Below are positions 60,174-64,000 of a stretch of 64,000 nt of DNA, in pieces. The DNA is from Pelagihabitans pacificus. Lineage in GTDB: Bacteria; Bacteroidota; Bacteroidia; Flavobacteriales; Flavobacteriaceae. Where the stretch lies: assembly GCF_009371985.2 (NCBI RefSeq), contig NZ_VIKU02000001.1, positions 1 through 64,000 of the forward strand, written 5' to 3'. A program made the position numbers and the translations under genes. Every line of letters starts with the position of its first letter. The first letter of the stretch is position 1. Under the pieces are notes generated by a model, which saw nothing but the letters and a program-made list of their open reading frames with translations, was not told the origin of the DNA and searched no databases.

Positions 60174-61013
60174 ATGAAAGCTATTTTTGATTCCGTTTCC
60201 TACCAATGTAGCAAGATTGTGACGCAGTCCTACAGCACATCGTTTGCTTTGGCAACTAAAATGTTAGGGGCGTCGATAAGGAAGGATATTTATAATATTT
60301 ACGGTTTTGTTCGGTTTGCCGATGAGATTGTCGATACGTTTCACGATTATAATAAGGAAGTCTTGTTCACCAAGTTCGAACAGGCCTTGGAAGATGCCAT
60401 CACCGATAAGATAAGTCTGAACCCTATCCTGAATTCGTTTCAGCATACTTTTCACAAATACGATATTCCCCGACATTTGGTAGATTCGTTCATGAAAAGT
60501 ATGGAGATGGACCTTCACAAAACTATCTATCGTACCGATGCCGAATACAAGCAATACATCTACGGTTCGGCGGATGTTGTAGGGCTTATGTGCCTGAAGG
60601 TTTTTGTTAAGGGTGATGAGGAACGCTATGAGGAACTAAAACAATCGGCTATGTCTTTGGGGTCGGCGTTTCAAAAGGTGAATTTCTTGAGAGATTTAAA
60701 AGCTGATTTTGAAGGACTTAACCGTACTTATTTTCCCAATACCAACCTCATGGAATTGGATGAGCGGTCGAAAAAGCAGATTGTTGATGAAATAAAGGCA
60801 GATTTTACCTTAGGGTATCAAGGAATTGAACAGCTTCCGAACGAGGCGAAGTTCGGTGTATATACGGCCTATAAATACTATTATAAATTACTTCAAAAAC
60901 TTCAGAACACGCCTCCTCTAGAAATAAAAAATGCCCGGATACGAGTGCCGAATTATCAAAAATTCGGGCTTTTGGCAACATCTTATGTAAACTATAAATT
61001 GAATTTGGTCTAG
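60174..61013 (+). CDS. crtB: phytoene synthase
   Basis: 279 residues. The two aspartate-rich metal sites are GFVRFADEIVDTFHDY (DxxxD) and VNFLRDLKADFEGLNRTYFP (DxxxD). It joins two geranylgeranyl diphosphates. The stop is directly abutted by the crtZ ATG, so translation is coupled. Confidence 0.96.
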   Translation: MKAIFDSVSYQCSKIVTQSYSTSFALATKMLGASIRKDIYNIYGFVRFADEIVDTFHDYNKEVLFTKFEQALEDAITDKISLNPILNSFQHTFHKYDIPRHLVDSFMKSMEMDLHKTIYRTDAEYKQYIYGSADVVGLMCLKVFVKGDEERYEELKQSAMSLGSAFQKVNFLRDLKADFEGLNRTYFPNTNLMELDERSKKQIVDEIKADFTLGYQGIEQLPNEAKFGVYTAYKYYYKLLQKLQNTPPLEIKNARIRVPNYQKFGLLATSYVNYKLNLV

Positions 61014-62932
<1,919 letters not shown>

Positions 62933-62937
62933 ACAGA

Positions 62938-63585
62938 ATGGTCGAGAAGCTTCCTACATATAAGACCCCTTTTGCCATCTTTATTATATGGCTATTTCAC
63001 CTATCGGCACTGATCGGTATCCATCTTGGCCACCAAGACTGGTTCGTGTCGAAGACCCCGATAAATTTAATGATTGTTTTAATCCTCTTTCTATGGGTTT
63101 ACCCAATCAATAGCCTTAGGAAATATATAGCCTTTGGCTTTTTTTTCACCGTGGGAATGTTTGCGGAATGGCTTGGTGTCAACTACGGCATTCTTTTCGG
63201 TGACTATGCTTATGGGGCTAATTTTGGTCCCAAACTAGACGGAGTGCCTTATCTTATCGGTGTAAACTGGGCTGTTCTCACCTTTATTACCGCTATCATA
63301 GCGTCAAAGTTCGCAAAGTCTCCTCTCGTAAAAATAACCGCAGCGAGCCTGCTGATGTTGTTTTTGGATTATTTAATGGAACACACCGCCCCCGTATTCG
63401 ATTTTTGGACTTTCTCCGGAGGCCTTGCCGGATGGATGAACTACGTTTGTTGGTTCGCCTTGGCATTGCTGTTTCAGACAGTGCTACATTTTACTGGGAT
63501 AAAGGGAAATTATCGTTTCAGTCTTCATCTCTATTTGGCCCAGTTGGTATTTTTTGGATATCTTTTTTTCTATTTAAAACCTTAA
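62938..63585 (+). CDS. cruF: carotenoid 1,2-hydratase CruF family
   Basis: A 215-residue inner-membrane protein with about seven helices. GVNYGILFGDYAYGANFGPK and YLMEHTAPVFDFWTFSGGLA are the strongly conserved CruF/DUF422 blocks. It hydrates the 1',2' end of gamma-carotene. It follows crtD by five bases and ends the crt unit seen here. Confidence 0.92.
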   Translation: MVEKLPTYKTPFAIFIIWLFHLSALIGIHLGHQDWFVSKTPINLMIVLILFLWVYPINSLRKYIAFGFFFTVGMFAEWLGVNYGILFGDYAYGANFGPKLDGVPYLIGVNWAVLTFITAIIASKFAKSPLVKITAASLLMLFLDYLMEHTAPVFDFWTFSGGLAGWMNYVCWFALALLFQTVLHFTGIKGNYRFSLHLYLAQLVFFGYLFFYLKP

Positions 63586-63773
63586 CCTCACGTCTAGAAA
63601 TAGATGATAATTGGTGGAGTCAGAATCACGACTTGACACGAATAGCCCGAATTTTCAAGGATTCTACCAAAACTTCGGTGAATAACGAAATAATGGTAAT
63701 CATATCAGAGCGGTCTTGTGCTACTATAGTACCAAAAGGGTTCCCTTGCAGGAACCTGATAAGAATACGTGTT

Positions 63774-64000
63774 TTACAAAAGCATCCCCAAAGGATTGCT
63801 CCCGTTCCAACTTCCCACCGACCGGTACGGTTGAAAACGGGAAAATAGTTCCTCTTTATACCAGTCCATTTCCCGTGTTTTCTTTATAGCATTTTGGTGT
63901 TCTTTGCTGTTGTAGGCAAAATCCATTAAAGATTGTTTGTCTTGCCACAGACTAAAAGTCGCCATTTGCGTGAAAGGTACTTCCCCTATGCCTTTTGTAA
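63774..64000 (-). CDS. spheroidene monooxygenase (CrtA)-like protein, 3' part
   Basis: The gene enters from the right edge; its last 74 codons are present. IGEVPFTQMATFSLWQD and FAYNSKEHQNAIKKTREMDW followed by YKEELFSRFQPYRS match the C-terminal half of CrtA-like proteins (the AYxxxxH...W..EELFxRF pattern). Relatives add a keto group to a carotenoid. It faces the crt unit. The residue numbering and start are outside the window. Confidence 0.75.
   Translation of the reverse strand, partial: TKGIGEVPFTQMATFSLWQDKQSLMDFAYNSKEHQNAIKKTREMDWYKEELFSRFQPYRSVGSWNGSNPLGMLL

Noticed and set aside
63405-63848. Plus-strand open frame past cruF
   Set aside because: It overlaps cruF in another frame and runs opposite the CrtA-like coding sequence, with no protein pattern.

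Overview
The window is a chromosomal segment of a marine-type member of Bacteroidota, most likely family Flavobacteriaceae. Support for this: the promoters carry the Bacteroidota -7 motif TAnnTTTG (for example TTG-N19-TATATTTG before tRNA-Lys), infC appears to start at a non-standard ATA codon, transketolase is split in two, CcoN and CcoO are fused, and there is a flavobacterial carotenoid cluster. The genus cannot be fixed from the sequence alone. No phage, IS element, CRISPR array or plasmid gene was seen.

Layout. 1-600: the 5' end of a 16S rRNA gene on the minus strand with its GC-rich leader and promoter, then a plus-strand structured RNA candidate that resembles 6S RNA. 669-4011: translation genes thrS-infC-rpmI-rplT. 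4064-20721: housekeeping and envelope genes (yjbQ, a HAD phosphatase, dnaB, accA, an EamA transporter, lptF, tgt, split transketolase, an outer-membrane barrel, an FKBP lipoprotein, a frameshifted S4 protein, a phosphoribosyltransferase, aroK, tRNA-Lys, an AlkA-like glycosylase, cardiolipin synthase). 20763-57200: a low-oxygen/stress island. It holds ldhA, six two-domain universal stress proteins, thioredoxin, an ABC efflux system, a ROK kinase, a DUF2953-GerW pair, a GCS2-CBS ligase with an AspA-like hydrolase, hemN, a truncated haemoglobin, an acetyl-CoA hydrolase/transferase, the complete cbb3 oxidase and assembly set (ccoI, DoxX, ccoS, ccoNO, ccoQ, ccoP, ccoG, ccoH, SafE-like) and a Crp/Fnr regulator. 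57399-64000: tRNA-Leu, then a CarH-like B12-dependent MerR regulator followed by crtI-crtB-crtZ-crtD-cruF and, facing them, the 3' end of a CrtA-like gene.

The main discovery is in the island. Eleven well-formed copies of a 12-bp palindrome, TGAY-N4-RTCA or one base off it, precede its genes. In each well-formed case with an assigned gene a TAnnTTT(G/A)-like -7 element starts exactly 35 bases after the first base of the palindrome, which puts the palindrome at about -41.5, the class II activator position. One palindrome lies between the Crp/Fnr gene and ccoI with correctly phased -7 elements on both sides. Another sits between a universal stress gene and a previously unlisted 59-residue gene. 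The island therefore reads as a single oxygen-responsive regulon controlled by its own resident regulator. It covers respiration (cbb3), haem synthesis (hemN), fermentation (acetyl-CoA transferase), haemoglobin, stress proteins and several uncharacterised proteins.
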